DNA of 64,000 bases from Phanerodontia chrysosporium (Eukaryota; Basidiomycota; Agaricomycetes; Polyporales; Phanerochaetaceae): positions 1-64,000 of the forward strand of contig MJGA01000016.1 in assembly GCA_001910725.1 (NCBI GenBank), read 5' to 3'. This document shows positions 1 to 11,774 of the stretch, piece after piece. A program made the position numbers and the translations under genes. The notes under the pieces are model-generated. The model was given only the letters and a program-made list of their open reading frames with translations, did not search any database and was not told the origin of the DNA. Numbering within the stretch: the stretch's first letter is position 1; each line of letters starts with the position of its first letter.

Positions 1-2653
1 CCGTTTCTCGAGCCCTCTACAACGCAGGACCCTTTGGCTGCTCTGTTCGGCTCTGTCGAAACTCCACACCGGCCTTCACCTTCTCCACAGAGGTCTGGCG
101 GCATCGTCAAGAACATGTTGCGTCGAACTCGCACGGAATCGTCGATTACAGGCTCGACTCCTACCGCGCATCCTGGCGATTCCTTGCAGAGTCCTGCATC
201 TGGTGCCTCGTCGCCGCGAAAACTTGGTTTCGCGCGCACAGAGTCGATCATCGACCTGACATTGGACTCCCCTTCTACCGGGAGTCCGTCAAAGTCCAAT
301 CCACAGTCGCAAGAAGACATCCTGTCATCCTCTCCAGGCAAACCTGCCCGTCCGCCATTGGCATCTTCTAGTGTCCGGACTTACGCAGGGAAGGCACGGT
401 CGTTCCTCGTATCGTTGCCCAATCCGACTGCGTCTCTGGACTCCCAAACTGACTTGAACGAAAGCCAAGAGGATGACCTCGAGACACCCCGGGAGTCATA
501 CGCAGACCTTCGCATGCGATGGGGCGTTGATAATTCCGAGGACGACCCATATTCCGGCATGCGCTCATCGGAACTGAATCCGAACAGAGTGGACGGGGAG
601 CTGCCTGCGGGTATCATGAACGATCTAAAGAGTATCAGCGAGCTAAGAAGCAAGGGAGAGTCACGGAGGTTCCTTGATGAAGTGGGCTATCTGTTCGAGG
701 GGTTAGACGCATCTGGTGCCGTTGGGGTGCGAAGAGGCAGGTGAGCGCAGCATCGCTACCGACGGCTAGCTTCTATGACTTACGGTCTGTACAATGCCCC
801 CGCCTTGTAGTGCTATGGAGATTGTCACGAAGCTTTGTGATGAAGACTTTGCACGGCGAGCTAGGGCCACCGACTACCTAGGCAAGACTTGGGACATGCT
901 CCGCAACGCTGGTGCAGGGGACGGCGACAAGGTACGTACGGCGGCTTTCGAATCCTACGCATACGTCTGATGTAGGCGTCCCAGGTGCTAGACAGTGTGC
1001 TGAGCTTCTTTGCGGCATTGGCAGCTCGTAACCAGGTAGACCTCGTGGATCTCTCGTCAAAACCCGACTTCGTCCGCACGCTATTCCGCATGTTAGGCAT
1101 ACTCGATCGCTCAACAGATCCGCTGTGGCTTATTTCTTGTGGGATGTCTGATCCTGCGCTTAAGCGTGCCGGGATTTCAAAAGTGGAGAAGACAGCTGTA
1201 AGACTTACATTTTGCAAAAAAATGTCTAACACTGACCATTCTCGTCAAGCTGATGGAGCTGCACAGGATGGTGCGCAAGAAAGGGGGCATATTCCCCGAG
1301 AGTGAAATCGTAGGCTATTCCATCTGAAAGTAGAAACATGAAATTTGACCCAAGCCATGCAGATATCCACCCGCCTCTTGCTCTCTCATACTCTCGCCCT
1401 CCTACCGTCGTCAATCTTGATCCCTTCCGACCATTTGCCTACTCTGGTATCGACGCTTGGGTCTGAGCTCGCACCACTACCAGACAGAGTGTCTGCGTAC
1501 TCGTCTGGGCTTGCACTTATACCCGAGCTGGATGCGAGTACACATACTGAGGTGGTCTCTCTCGGACATGTCGACAATTGTCTCAGGCTACTAGACGGTT
1601 CCTTGCTAAGGACAGAGGCGGATGGCGACGAAGATATCGACATTCTGCAGATGCGGAAGGATCTGCCAACCGCACTGGTCTCCCTGTCTGTTGCGGCAGA
1701 TGTCCTTTCTCGTACAGCAGAAGACATGAGTCAGATGTCGAGCGGTATGTTGACGACGTGCAAACTACGCTTCTCAAGGTACTGACTCTGCGCACTTAGC
1801 TGCGAGGTGCCTTGAATCTACGTTGCGGGTACTCATCACTGTGACTCATGACAGCCGCAATTGGTGTGAAGGCATCCTGGGGGACGAATTGACGTTGCCA
1901 GTGATCGTCAGGCTCATCGTTACTTCTCAACGGGAACGCCTTCTACGAGCTCGTCCAAAAGCCAGCGAGGGCTTAGAGACGAAATCCGGGGATGAACCAG
2001 AGGACGAAGCAGAACATGAACGAACTGCGGCTCTCCTCGATCGACTTTGCCTTGCTCTTGGTCTGCTTACGAACCTCGTTCAAGTTGCGGAGGAAGTAAA
2101 GGATCTGATATACTATATAGGTACTTGCTGTTGCTCCCTTCGTGCTTCCACATCTGATCAATTTATTGCAGCACTCGATCCCTCCTGCCCTGGCACGCAC
2201 AAGTGCATTGTCAATTGTCGCTGCGCCTCGCCACTTCCCGCACTTGCCTGCCTCGCTCGCGTATATTCGCAACAAGATGCCTCCAACAACGATTTGGACA
2301 GCGTTGTTCAAGGACACCTGGCGATTCTGCTGGGGCTTCTCATGCAGCGGCGTCCGCGCAATCAGGCGACTTTGCTCGAGGTCCTGCCTGGTAGCTCCAA
2401 AAAGGATAGACTGGCAGAACTCATTAATAAGGCCAAAGACTTCATGGGTTTCTACGTTCATTTCACGAAGAAGGTAGCCGAAAGCCAGCGAGAGGATGTC
2501 GACTACGAGGACATGGATGAAGAAGAGGATGCGGACGACAGAGTGGGCAGGAGGGGTAACGTGGGCCAGATCCTGCGAGACACGAAGGGTGAGATGGTGG
2601 CGAAGGACGTCATTACCTTCCTGCAGAGCCTTCAGTCATCGGCATATGACTGA
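1..2653 (+). CDS. wpl1: WAPL-type cohesin release factor, 5' end outside window
   Basis: Wings-apart-like (WAPL/Rad61/Wpl1) proteins release cohesin from chromatin in the nucleus. The frame is open from base 1, so the N-terminus lies upstream. I read seven exons: 1-740, 811-931, 976-1197, 1250-1309, 1363-1744, 1800-2120 and 2172-2653. The first roughly 200 visible residues are Ser/Pro-rich and look disordered. The WAPL helical-repeat domain starts near nt 615 (NDLKSISELRSKGESRRFL) and continues through RRGSAMEIVTKLCDEDFARR across the first splice. An acidic stretch (EDMDEEEDADD) precedes a C-terminal helix ending LQSLQSSAYD. All junctions keep frame and I see no damage. The assignment rests on recognising the domain opening. 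The nearest alternative would be an unrelated ARM/HEAT protein, which I consider unlikely. Confidence 0.85.
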
Positions 2654-3124
2654 CCGATCTTCTTCTCACCTTCCGGTGACACTCAAGATCTTCACGTTGC
2701 TCCGCATCCGAGCATGTGCAGGCCTGGAGAATCATCGGAGCCTTCTCCCTCTTTCCTTTGGCGACTCGCGCGGGCCCAGGTGACTGCGTACGTCGCACTT
2801 GCGCGACAGTCGTATGTACAGGCCGTCTGGACCCACGCGTCACGTTACCATCGCGGACGGTCTCATGTGTCTATGTGGTAGAGTCGTGCATTGGAGCAAC
2901 CTCGCTGTTCATATGCTACCACTGCTTCTCGCGCGGGCCGGCCGGCTGTGTGTACTCGACCTACTGACGCGACGCCTTGCAAGTCTTCGGCTCTAATGTG
3001 ATCCAGCGGAGAGCCGTTGTCAATGCCTATGTGTAACGACTTCCTCGTTCGCAAATGCAAGTTATCCGGGAGCGTATATAAGGACGTGACGCTCTGGGGT
3101 TAGCGACCGAAGGCTGGTTGCGAG
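2654..3124. other. Intergenic, WAPL 3' side to GH51 promoter
   Basis: About 470 bases without a convincing gene. The first part should hold the WAPL 3' UTR and the last 60 bases hold the GH51 core promoter (TATA box listed separately). Short open frames here carry no recognisable motif. Confidence 0.6.
3075..3082 (+). promoter_or_regulatory. TATA box of the GH51 gene
   Basis: The sequence TATATAAG lies 50 bases upstream of the GH51 start codon at 3125. That placement implies a very short 5' leader, which is common for strongly induced secreted enzymes in fungi (inference). Confidence 0.6.
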
Positions 3125-6100
3125 ATGCATTCTTTCAGCTTCCGTGTTATTGGCTTTATTCTGGCGGTTGTAATGGCCTGCCAGGCTGCTGTTACCACCG
3201 TCAGTGTCAGCGCGACAGCAAGCCATGCCATTCCTACCACGCTTTGTGAGTGCACATTGCGGCCAAGTAGTGCTAGGCTCCATACTGACGTGTCTACTAG
3301 TCGGCCAGATGTTCGAGGTATGTTGCCTTCGATTATGACACCTGACCACTATATCCATGCCTTGGCCTCTCAGGACATAAATGTATGTACCGTCGTTCAC
3401 TGGGCACCGCTGAAGCAGCCTGACATCCAGTCGACAGCACGTAGGTTGCTCATTCAACCAGATCTTACATTCGCTTACTCGGTACAGAGTGGCGATGGTG
3501 GACTTTACGCAGAGAGTAAGTATAGTGGTCTCTAGCGAGACAACTCCTAACGATTTCTGTAATGCAGTGTTGCAAAACCGCGCTTTCCAGCAAGTCACCC
3601 CCGGAACATCGACCGCCTTAAACTCCTGGAGCTCCGTGGGTGGTGCAAGCATTGCCGTCATCGCCGATCCCAAACCCGTGTCGAACGCCTTGCCGAACTC
3701 TCTGCAAGTTTCTGTTCCTGGCAAGGCGACTACAGCGGGGTTTGCGAATTCTGGGTTCTGGGGTGCGTGCCGGGGCATTCGCGTTGCTGATGACGGTCCG
3801 TTGATTGGTACAACTTGGGAACAGGCATCAAAGTAGACTCTAGTTGGACGTACACTGCCTCGTTTTTCTACAAGTTCCCCACGTCGTCTAGCCAATCGGT
3901 CAAGTTCATCGTCCAGCTTCGCTCGGCCTCTGGCCAGACATTTGCCGCGCAAACCGTGACCGTATCCGGCACGACCACGACATGGCAGCAGGTCCAGCTG
4001 ACTTTGAAGCCTACTTCCACCGCGTCGAATGCCAACAATCAATTCGTAGTTCTTGTACAGCCAAGCGGAAGTGCAACTACGACAGTGGACTTCGCCATGT
4101 TCTCGCTGTTTCCCCCAACCTTTAAAGGGCGTCCAAATGGCATGCGAATGGACATAGCCGAGGTGCGTTAACGGCGCATAGAGATTATGAGGGCACAACT
4201 CAAGGAGCTGTCTAGGCACTCGTCGAGATGGGACCGAAGTTCTTCCGCTTCCCAGGAGGCAATAACCTTGTGAGTCCTATTTTCCGGCCGCGAACCTTCA
4301 GCAGCTGATATATCGATAGGAAGTATGCTTTTCTGCACTTACATCCTGCATTGATTCTGGGTCTGACTAAAGACGTAGGGTCAAACCACGGCAACTCGTT
4401 GGCAATGGAACGCAACCGTGGGCCCTCTAGTCGACAGGCCTGGCCGCGTCGGTGATTGGGGCTATGTCAACACTGAGTAAGCACTTCACGATACCGATCC
4501 ACACCTCAATCTCAACTTGGGCAGTGGGCTGGGCATCCTCGAGTATTTACAGTTCTTTGAGGATGCTGGTATGGAACCAATCATGGCCGTGTGGTCTGGT
4601 GAGAACGCACCATAGCGATACAGCGCCGCGCAGCCTATGCTCACTCTGGTCTTCCTCAGGCTACTCTTTGGGCGGCACTAGTCTTCCTGAAGACGAGCTT
4701 GCACCTTACATCCAGCAGGCTATCGATCAGGTATGTACTTGCAGTATTTTAATGCGTTCCGTAATCTGAGTGCGTTTAGATCAACTTCGTCATCGGAGAT
4801 TCTTCCACCGGACCTGGTAGGTTGACTCCATCTACCCTTATTATTTTTCACTAAAACGTGGTATTCATGTGGCTAGGCGCTCTGCGAGCATCCTTAGGAC
4901 ACCCTGAGCCTTTCACGCTGCACTACGTGGAGATTGGGAACGAAGTCGGTTCTTCTTTGTCTACACTCCCATTCTGACGCTGAAGTTCTGGTAGGACTTC
5001 TTCGCCGCGGACAGCTATCCCTATCGTTTCAGAGACTTCTTTGGTAACCTGAGCCATGCATTCCCCCAACTGAGTACGTAACATACGGTCCATCGTATTT
5101 TGTCCTTTCCTAACAGTTACGGACTTCCCAGCTTTCATTGCCACAACGTATGTGGGAAATCCTACTCTCACACCAACTCCCGAAGCATACGATGTGCACG
5201 TATATCAAACTCCTGGTGAGAATAGTTCTGGAGTGTCCTGGCATAAACACTGACTTTGTGATACAAGGCTGGTTTGCACAAAACGCGTTCTACTACGACA
5301 GTTTCGCCCGTAATGGTCAAAAGTATTTTGAGGTCAGCTGTCATCGGATAGTCAGCACAACATCCATTCATGTTAGTTTCAGGGCGAGTACGCTGCCATT
5401 TCGACCAATGCTTCCGATCTTTATGGAACAGTATCGACTGGGAGACTCGCATTCCCGACCATGCAGAGCTCTTCTGGAGAGGCTGCCTTCATGACTGGAC
5501 TCGAGCGCAACTCAGACATCGTCTTCGCTGCATCCTATGCTCCCTTCTGCAGGTTAGTCCTCCTGAGAGCCTCGTCCATTTCGCAACTGAACAACGCATT
5601 ACTTTCAATAGCATGTCAACAGCACACAATGGGTACGTCCATGATGCATGAAGCTCTTGGCAGCTTCTCTCGATTGACTGGTAGAGTAGACTCCTGACCT
5701 TGTCAGCTTCGAGTAAGTGTTCAGTCGTGGGCTCAGAGGGTCAGGATTGGGTCCGACGCAGCGATTTTACAGTGCCGGATCCGTAATTCGCTCGACCAGC
5801 TTTTACGCTCAAAAGGTATGACACCGTCTACATCCGCATGGTGGTTGAGCAAGTTGCTCATGAGATTTGAAGCTCTTTGCTACTAACCGAGGAGATGTGT
5901 TTTTGCCGAGCACTCTGCCGAGCAAGACCGGGACTGTCTTTTGGAGCGTGTCTAAGCTGAACTCTACCCAGGAGGTCATCATCAAGGTACGCACTGTCTG
6001 TCGCCTACCTATCTTGTCTCTCAGTCGTGCGTGTCCAGGTTGCGAACAGCGGCAGCGGCAGTGCAAGCCTCGCCTTCGTACTCCCATTCAACACCGTCGC

Positions 6101-6266
6101 ATCCACTGGCACGCTGCAGTTACTTACCGGCCCAGAGACCGCCAGTAATACGCCCGCGGCGCCGAACACGGTTGTCCCGACGACGAGCATGATCACTACG
6201 GGGAAGACAATCGATTACACCGCGCCGCCGTTCAGCGTCAGCGTCATCCGCGTCGTCGCGCACTAG
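3125..6266 (+). CDS. GH51 alpha-L-arabinofuranosidase, secreted, 23 exons
   Basis: Removes arabinose side chains from arabinan and arabinoxylan outside the cell (EC 3.2.1.55, by family). A hydrophobic signal peptide (about residues 1-22) precedes the GH51 opening LFGQMFEDINHSGDGGLYAE, a carbohydrate-binding-like beta domain (about 60-215) and the catalytic barrel. The predicted acid/base is the Glu of EIGNE (about residue 372) and the nucleophile the Glu of FEGEYA (about 455); the tail is the usual beta-sandwich ending VSVIRVVAH. I read 23 exons: 3125-3245, 3301-3317, 3374-3382, 3438-3440, 3488-3515, 3568-3762, 3825-4162, 4216-4269, 4320-4322, 4379-4476, 4525-4598, 4660-4730, 4780-4816, 4877-4944, 4995-5073, 5117-5215, 5268-5332, 5383-5552, 5612-5632, 5690-5712, 5773-5815, 5873-5986 and 6039-6266. 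They total 1958 nt. One base seems missing in the C run at 5542-5544; allowing for it gives 653 codons including stop. Confidence 0.9.
3438..3440 (+). other. 3-nt microexon (His codon) of GH51
   Basis: CAC sits between a CAG acceptor and a GTAGGT donor, flanked by introns of 55 nt (3383-3437) and 47 nt (3441-3487). It supplies the His of the conserved GH51 DINHSGDGG block. Skipping it would leave a single 105-nt intron and delete that His. Confidence 0.75.
4320..4322 (+). other. 3-nt microexon (Glu codon) of GH51
   Basis: GAA sits between a GATAG acceptor and a GTATGC donor, with introns of 50 nt (4270-4319) and 56 nt (4323-4378). It supplies the Glu of the conserved GGNNLEGQT block. Without it the intron would be 109 nt and the residue would be lost. 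Confidence 0.75.
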
Positions 6267-6279
6267 GTCGCATCCGTGT

Positions 6280-6293
6280 AGCATTATAATGCT
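6280..6293. repeat. 14-bp perfect palindrome between convergent genes
   Basis: AGCATTATAATGCT is self-complementary over 14 bases and lies in the 57-bp gap between the convergent 3' ends of GH51 and tRNase Z. No function can be assigned; it could be chance. Confidence 0.4.
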
Positions 6294-6323
6294 GTACATG
6301 TAGCACATCTGGGATACTTTTGT

Positions 6324-9300
6324 CTACCATGAAGCCTTCGTGGGGTCTAGCTCTAGTTCATCATCGTCGGCTGGGTCCTGGGCGGCGACATCGTTCACGC
6401 TCTGTTCGATCGCAGGCAGATACGCACGCAGTTTCGCGAACTCGCCGATTCGTACTCGTGCATGGTCAAAAGCCAGGGTGACCACAGGGGCGGGCGTGCC
6501 ACCTGGCGAGGGCAGCACTTCCGGGTTCAGCTCCTGCGGTGCTCTGTTCGGGTACCGCGCGGAGAAGTGCGTGAGCATAATATTTTGGGCGCGCATCCTG
6601 TAAAACCTCGTAAGACAGAGAGGGTGTATAGATCTATGGGGACATACTTGTGACCGATACCAATTGCCTCGCTGATAGTACTGTGCCGTTTCTCGATGGC
6701 CATGTCCTTCTCTTCGTCAGCCATGGTTGCCTCGTGAATGAGCACAGTTGAGCCCATTCCTGCCCGTGCGAGGTGGTCAGTCGGTCTAGTATCACCGGAG
6801 AACCTGACTCCAAAGTTAGCGATCACAATGTCTTTATGATGCAGAAAAAACCCGTACGTGATACTCCAGCGATCATTATGCTTGATCACGCACCCGTAAG
6901 CGCGAACACGATGGTCAACGAAGCAAGTCAAAAAGTCCGACAGGCCGAGCGCATCGCACATCGCACTCTTCGTGAGGTGGTTCCTGCAAGTCTTGTCAGC
7001 CTGCCATAATGGTTCGAACAACGACCGTGAACCTACAGTGTCTCGTCCTGCCATGGCATGTCGGACATGCCACCGTATCCGCGCGTGAATCCATCCCAAT
7101 GAATAGCGTCTGAGAGGACTGTCTCGACACCCGTGCCATCATACCTGCCGAGCCCCAAGTCTTCAAATTCTTGGTATTCATGCAGGTACAGCAAGACCGG
7201 TCGTATGCTGACGACATACAACGGTCCTGTCGGCCGCGGGCTCATCTACTAGGATATAAACAACGTGTCATAGAAATATGCATACACGCGTACCTTCTGC
7301 CGCATCGCGAGTATCTTCGCAGCGCCGATGTGGTGGTCTCCATGTGCATGGCTGAGGAAAATGCATTTCAAGTCCCGAAGCACCTCCCACACGCCACTTT
7401 TGCGTTCCGGGTCGTCGCCGAACAGGCGTGTGAGTTGTCCCCACGTACCCTCACCAGCGTCCAGAAGGATGTTGCCATGATTAGGTATCTGGATGAGCGT
7501 GGCAGATACTGCGGAACATTTGGTCAATACCGCTCAACCGGCAAAGTGGCAAGTCGACTACCATTGCGATGTCTAGTCGGGATAGCACTGCCTGTACCGA
7601 GTGGGATGATCATTACGTCGTCTCCAGGCTTGGACCCGCGACCCTCAAGAGCCTTAATGCCACGTTCTCTTGCTGCCTCGAATGCCTCTTGCGTGGGAAC
7701 AGGTAGTTCGAGCGGCTCGGATGAGTTCACGATAGGTTGGAAAGTGTCGATCCCTGAAGCATGCCTGCCAAGCCTAGGCTCTCCGATAGGCCGGACCTGG
7801 AGGTAGAAGTCCGTGTACATCGGAATCGTGTTTTGCGGAAGACCCGGCACGTCTGACAAAGGCATGATTGGCTTTCGTTAAGAGCAAATAGAGCATAGGT
7901 CTCATACCTGTCAGCTGCTTCGAGGGTTCGCGAGAAAATTTCTGAGTAGGGAACATTTCAGGGTCGAGTCGATTCAACCGTAACTGGTTGTATGCGGCGG
8001 TGGTAAACGAGACTGGATCCGGACAGTGTTGGCGCGAGGACACCACATGCTACAAGTCAAGAATGAGGAGGGTCCATCCACGGAAGAATGATTGGCAGAC
8101 ATACGTGAACATCAAGCGCAAATTTGCCGAGTAACGCTTTATAGCGTTCATCCTCAAGGACGCCTTCCCCGCAAAGATGATGTATACAGCGTACGACGTG
8201 CTCGTCTGCATGCTCAGTGCCAAGGAAGCTCTTGTAGAAGGGGGAGGTCTCGAAAGCTGATACTAGGGAGGGTATATGGTCTCGTGTCGGCACATCGAAT
8301 ATCATAACAACCTATTGCTCTTCAATGACCAGTTACCACCAATAAAGCGTGTGGCTCACCTTTGGGGCTTCTGATGGACCAATGACTTCCTCGGGCCTGA
8401 CCGTCCGCTCGGTCTGTCCACCGTTCCCATCGTCCACCATGAAGGAGATAGTCTGACCGTTGGTCAACGAGGACCGGATACGCCCCCTGGGAATCTGCAG
8501 CTGTTTCGCCTTCTCGTTGTCGAATTTCCCCCGCGCACGAGGCCCGACGCAGACGTAACAGAGTGACGTTCTTGGAACATCAAGTTTCGGTAGCTGCGCA
8601 TTGATATGTTCCCATGCAGGTTTGCGCACATCGCCCTCAGTCACCGGTGCAGATACCGATACCTCTGATCCGGGAGGCTTCACACCAAAGGAACCTTTGG
8701 CGTTGGCGTCCTTTTTGGCCTTCAGGTCCTTCGCGTCAGGTTCCTTCGGTTGAACATAGTCTTCAATATCATCCTGTGCCATTCCTGCGCATCGTCGCCG
8801 GTCAGGGTACTCGGAGAAAAGCCAGCTTCTCTACTACGCTCCCATAGTGTAGGTGTTTGTGGGACGTGCCCTCGGTTTGCTTGCCGCGCTTGGAGGGCTG
8901 GTCAGGTGAAGGAGAACGCTTGCGCTTGCTTCCAGCTTCCAAGTCTGAGGCTGAATTAGCAGGCGTGACCGTCAAAGGTATACCATATATCTTAAGGTTT
9001 TCGTCCTGAAAGACAGGGTCGGGCTGCAAACCACCGTGTCGGCCAAATGATTCGGCTTCAATGCAGTTAACATACATGTTGTGACTAAAGCAAGCCCCGT
9101 GTAAGTGTCCTTAGTTCTCGCGTTCGTCTGGGGAGAACACCGACCGATTCAAGTATGCACGCATTGACGCTACGAAATGGAGCATGCCCGGAGGACCCGC
9201 AATAGTCATCTTCGGCTGGGAGGTGTCCGCAAGGAACATAAGAAGTCCTGGGTAACTCATTGAGCGTAATGGGACGGTGAAGCTAGGCGCATCTCACCAG

Positions 9301-9501
9301 CCAGCCCTGCTCCGCGCTGGTTCCCAGCGAGGTCAAGAACACGCCTCGCGTCTTGCGCCAGTCATGTTGTCTGCTCTGAATAAAAGAGCGACCCGTAGAC
9401 TCTCCTGCATTGAACACGTATTTTCCAGAGTCAAAGTTGATGACTACGGTTGGTTCTGTGTCGGAAGAGACTCCGCAGACTACCGAGGTCGACCAGTTCA
9501 T
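6324..9501 (-). CDS. trz1: Long-form tRNase Z (ribonuclease Z)
   Basis: Cleaves the 3' trailer from precursor tRNAs in nucleus and/or mitochondria. I read about twelve exons and roughly 900 residues, the long eukaryotic form with two beta-lactamase-like halves. The N-terminal half begins MNWSTSVVCG and has the GLAG/GLLMFLAD block. The C-terminal half carries the metal site FLSHAHGDHHIG, then FSGDTRPTDHL, LIHEATMADEE and LTHFSARYP, all typical catalytic elements. I chose Met at 9501 because it opens the conserved domain. The frame is open upstream to about 9580 (YSYLFLRIPPALSVRRIV), which could be a mitochondrial presequence with an unseen upstream exon. The frame slips by one base in the first exon near 9319-9321, where the GG run appears one base short. 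The gene converges with GH51, 57 bp from its stop. Confidence 0.88.
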
Positions 9502-9639
9502 TGGATTGGTAGTGACAATGCGGCGAACCGAGAGAGCCGGAGGAATTCTCAGAAAGAGGTACGAATACAAGGTCTGAGAAGTTTAGAGCATAGTAGACTC
9601 GCCAGCTTGAACAGATGCAGGAAGGTTAGGTGAAGAACA

Positions 9640-10173
9640 AGCTCATTCAAGGCCAACCGTAATTTCCTGAGCGGGCGCTTTCTGTATCGGTGATTGCCGA
9701 ATTTGCCACTTTTGGTAGGCGTGGTATTGATGTTGGCTGCCCCTTTCCATGTTGTGTCGGATAGACACTACAGTAACTCGTGTCGTCTGCCTGCAGTTCT
9801 TCGTGGCATATATGCATAGACAGCTACCGTTTATTTTGTACGAGGCGTGGCGAACTGCATCTCCCAAAGCGTTGTCGGTCGGAGACTGAGCTCAGGGACA
9901 TCGTCGTCCGCACCTAGCTAATACAGTACCGTTCGCCACCGTGCGGCGACTCGTAAAGGCACAACTCTTGTGCAGGTCTGGAAGCTGATCGCATCTGAAC
10001 GTTGCAACTCGTCGCGAGACGCGAGTTGAGTGCCAAGCGCGACGCCGCTGTTGCCAGGCCAAAAATAGGCATCGGCCACGTGGGGAGGTCAGTATGAAGC
10101 TTCCGGTCTCACCAGTTCGCCATACACTGTTTCTTTCCCAACCACTACCCTCCCAGACCTCGCCTTCGTCACC
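9640..10173. other. Intergenic, divergent promoter region
   Basis: About 530 bases between the 5' side of tRNase Z (-) and the kelch-like gene (+). A palindromic CACGTG E-box lies at 10077-10082, 92 bases before the kelch-like ATG. No convincing gene; an upstream tRNase Z exon could hide at its left edge. Confidence 0.5.
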
Positions 10174-11495
10174 ATGCTCAGGACACTCACCCTCGTCTCT
10201 CTTTTAAACCTCGTCCTGCCCGCCATTTCTTCTCCTTGTGCCGTCTTTGACGCCAACTTCAACCTCTATGCTCTCGGTTTGGGTGGGAAGGATTGGAATG
10301 CGGGTACCCAGGACGCTTGGGCAAGCGGTAAGAGGACACTGCGTTCAACTAAGGACCTCACATACTCATTTCAACCCTCTGTAGGCAAAGCCACCGATAT
10401 AACTACCACTGGTCGCCCGTGAGTTCACCCGTTTTTCTAGCGTTGTCGTGTCTGACCTGTGACCAGACCGTTCGATGGAGTCAACACTACATGCTACCTT
10501 GCTCAGTACTTCAACACGATCTATGTTATGAACGGAGACGCCTCCAACCCTTCGGCAGTGCACATTTACGACGCCGCGACGAAGACTTGGAGCACACAGT
10601 CCGTTACCACGGGCAAGTTTGACCCGGCGAACTTCAACGCCATTCTCGATCATGACACCAATGTCTTCTACGCTCTGTCTAACGGCGAGCTCTACTTCCT
10701 GGACATGGGTCAGATGACCACTGCCAACGCCACAGCCCTGTCCTGGACAGACGTGGGAAAGGCACCCTACCCTGATGGCTACCAGCCGGTCATGGCGCTT
10801 GCGCAGAACCACATTCACTTCTTGGACGTGCCAGGGACTCCGGCTGGCGATGCTGACATCTTCGTCATTCACTGTATGTGTATTCCGTTCGTTCTGCGGA
10901 ATACTCTACTAATTCTTCAATAGTCTCATACTTCCAGCCTGAGCCCCAGTCGTACCCGCTTCCCGACGGCAGCACATTCCCCGCCCAGCACGGCCAGACC
11001 GCATCCTTCTTCCAAGAGAGCGGTGTGCAGCAAGAGTTCGCGTTCATCCCCGACGACGGCTCGGGCACCTACGTCATCAATGTCGAGAACAACTCCACAC
11101 AACTGCTTGCAGGCCCATCGAGCAAGGATCCCAAGGCGACTTACACCGCGTCGATCGATGCGCTTGTCCAACTCGACAGCACTGGTGCGCTCAGCTTCCT
11201 GCCCTACAAGCAGGGCGACGCTGCGACAAACTCGGCTGCGAAGTGGAGCAGCGTCGCGAACATTGCCGCCGTCGTTCCCCCCGGCAGCGTCTCCTCCCCA
11301 TCGCCATCGGGAAGCGCGAAGCCCTCTGGCTCTGGCTCTGCATCGGGAAAGCCCACTGGTTCAGCCTCTGGCTCTGGTGCCACCGGCGCTGCCCCTACCG
11401 GCGGTGCGCAGAACTCCGGCGCGATGACCAGCGGCATCTTCAGCCTTGGACTGATTGCGCTGGGATCGCTCGGCTTTGTTGCTTCGATGCTCTAG
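10174..11495 (+). CDS. GPI-anchored kelch-like cell-surface protein
   Basis: A predicted secreted, wall- or membrane-anchored protein of unknown function. Exons 10174-10327, 10385-10418, 10467-10873 and 10924-11495 join in frame to 388 residues. A signal peptide (about 1-20, ending AISSPC) precedes a beta-propeller-like region with repeats of the type AVHIYDAATKTWSTQSV and FYALSNGELYFLDMG, resembling kelch blades without the full double-Gly signature. Residues from about 310 to 365 are Ser/Gly/Pro-rich. The end is hydrophobic (SGIFSLGLIALGSLGFVASM), the form of a GPI attachment signal. A possible poly(A) signal AATAAA lies at 11674-11679. I do not recognise a specific family name. The fold call is moderate, the secretion and anchor call stronger. 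Confidence 0.75.
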
Positions 11496-11774
11496 ACCAT
11501 TGGACTCTTTGGATCATGGACATCATACATAGCAGATGGATGCTTCAATTTGATCATTTCCGTTTCTATCATTTTACATCTACTCGGTGCAGGATCCTCA
11601 CCCTACCGCCCAAGCTACTCATCACGCTACCTGGGATAGAATATACTTAATGCTACATCACACCCTGCGTGCCAATAAACCGTTCATGGATGACCTTTCT
11701 TGTCATGAGATGGTATGTAGAATGAGTTTCATCTAAAAGACTACACAAGCGACAGAAGATGGTCGTAACCCGAC

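Noticed and set aside
3062..4219. 385-codon open frame on the minus strand
   Set aside because: It lies antisense to the GH51 gene, crosses its exons and introns, and shows no domain. Long antisense frames are common in G+C-rich coding DNA.
6280..6293. Palindrome as a transcription terminator
   Set aside because: Fungal Pol II termination does not use simple hairpins, and the palindrome has no loop. Listed only as a repeat.
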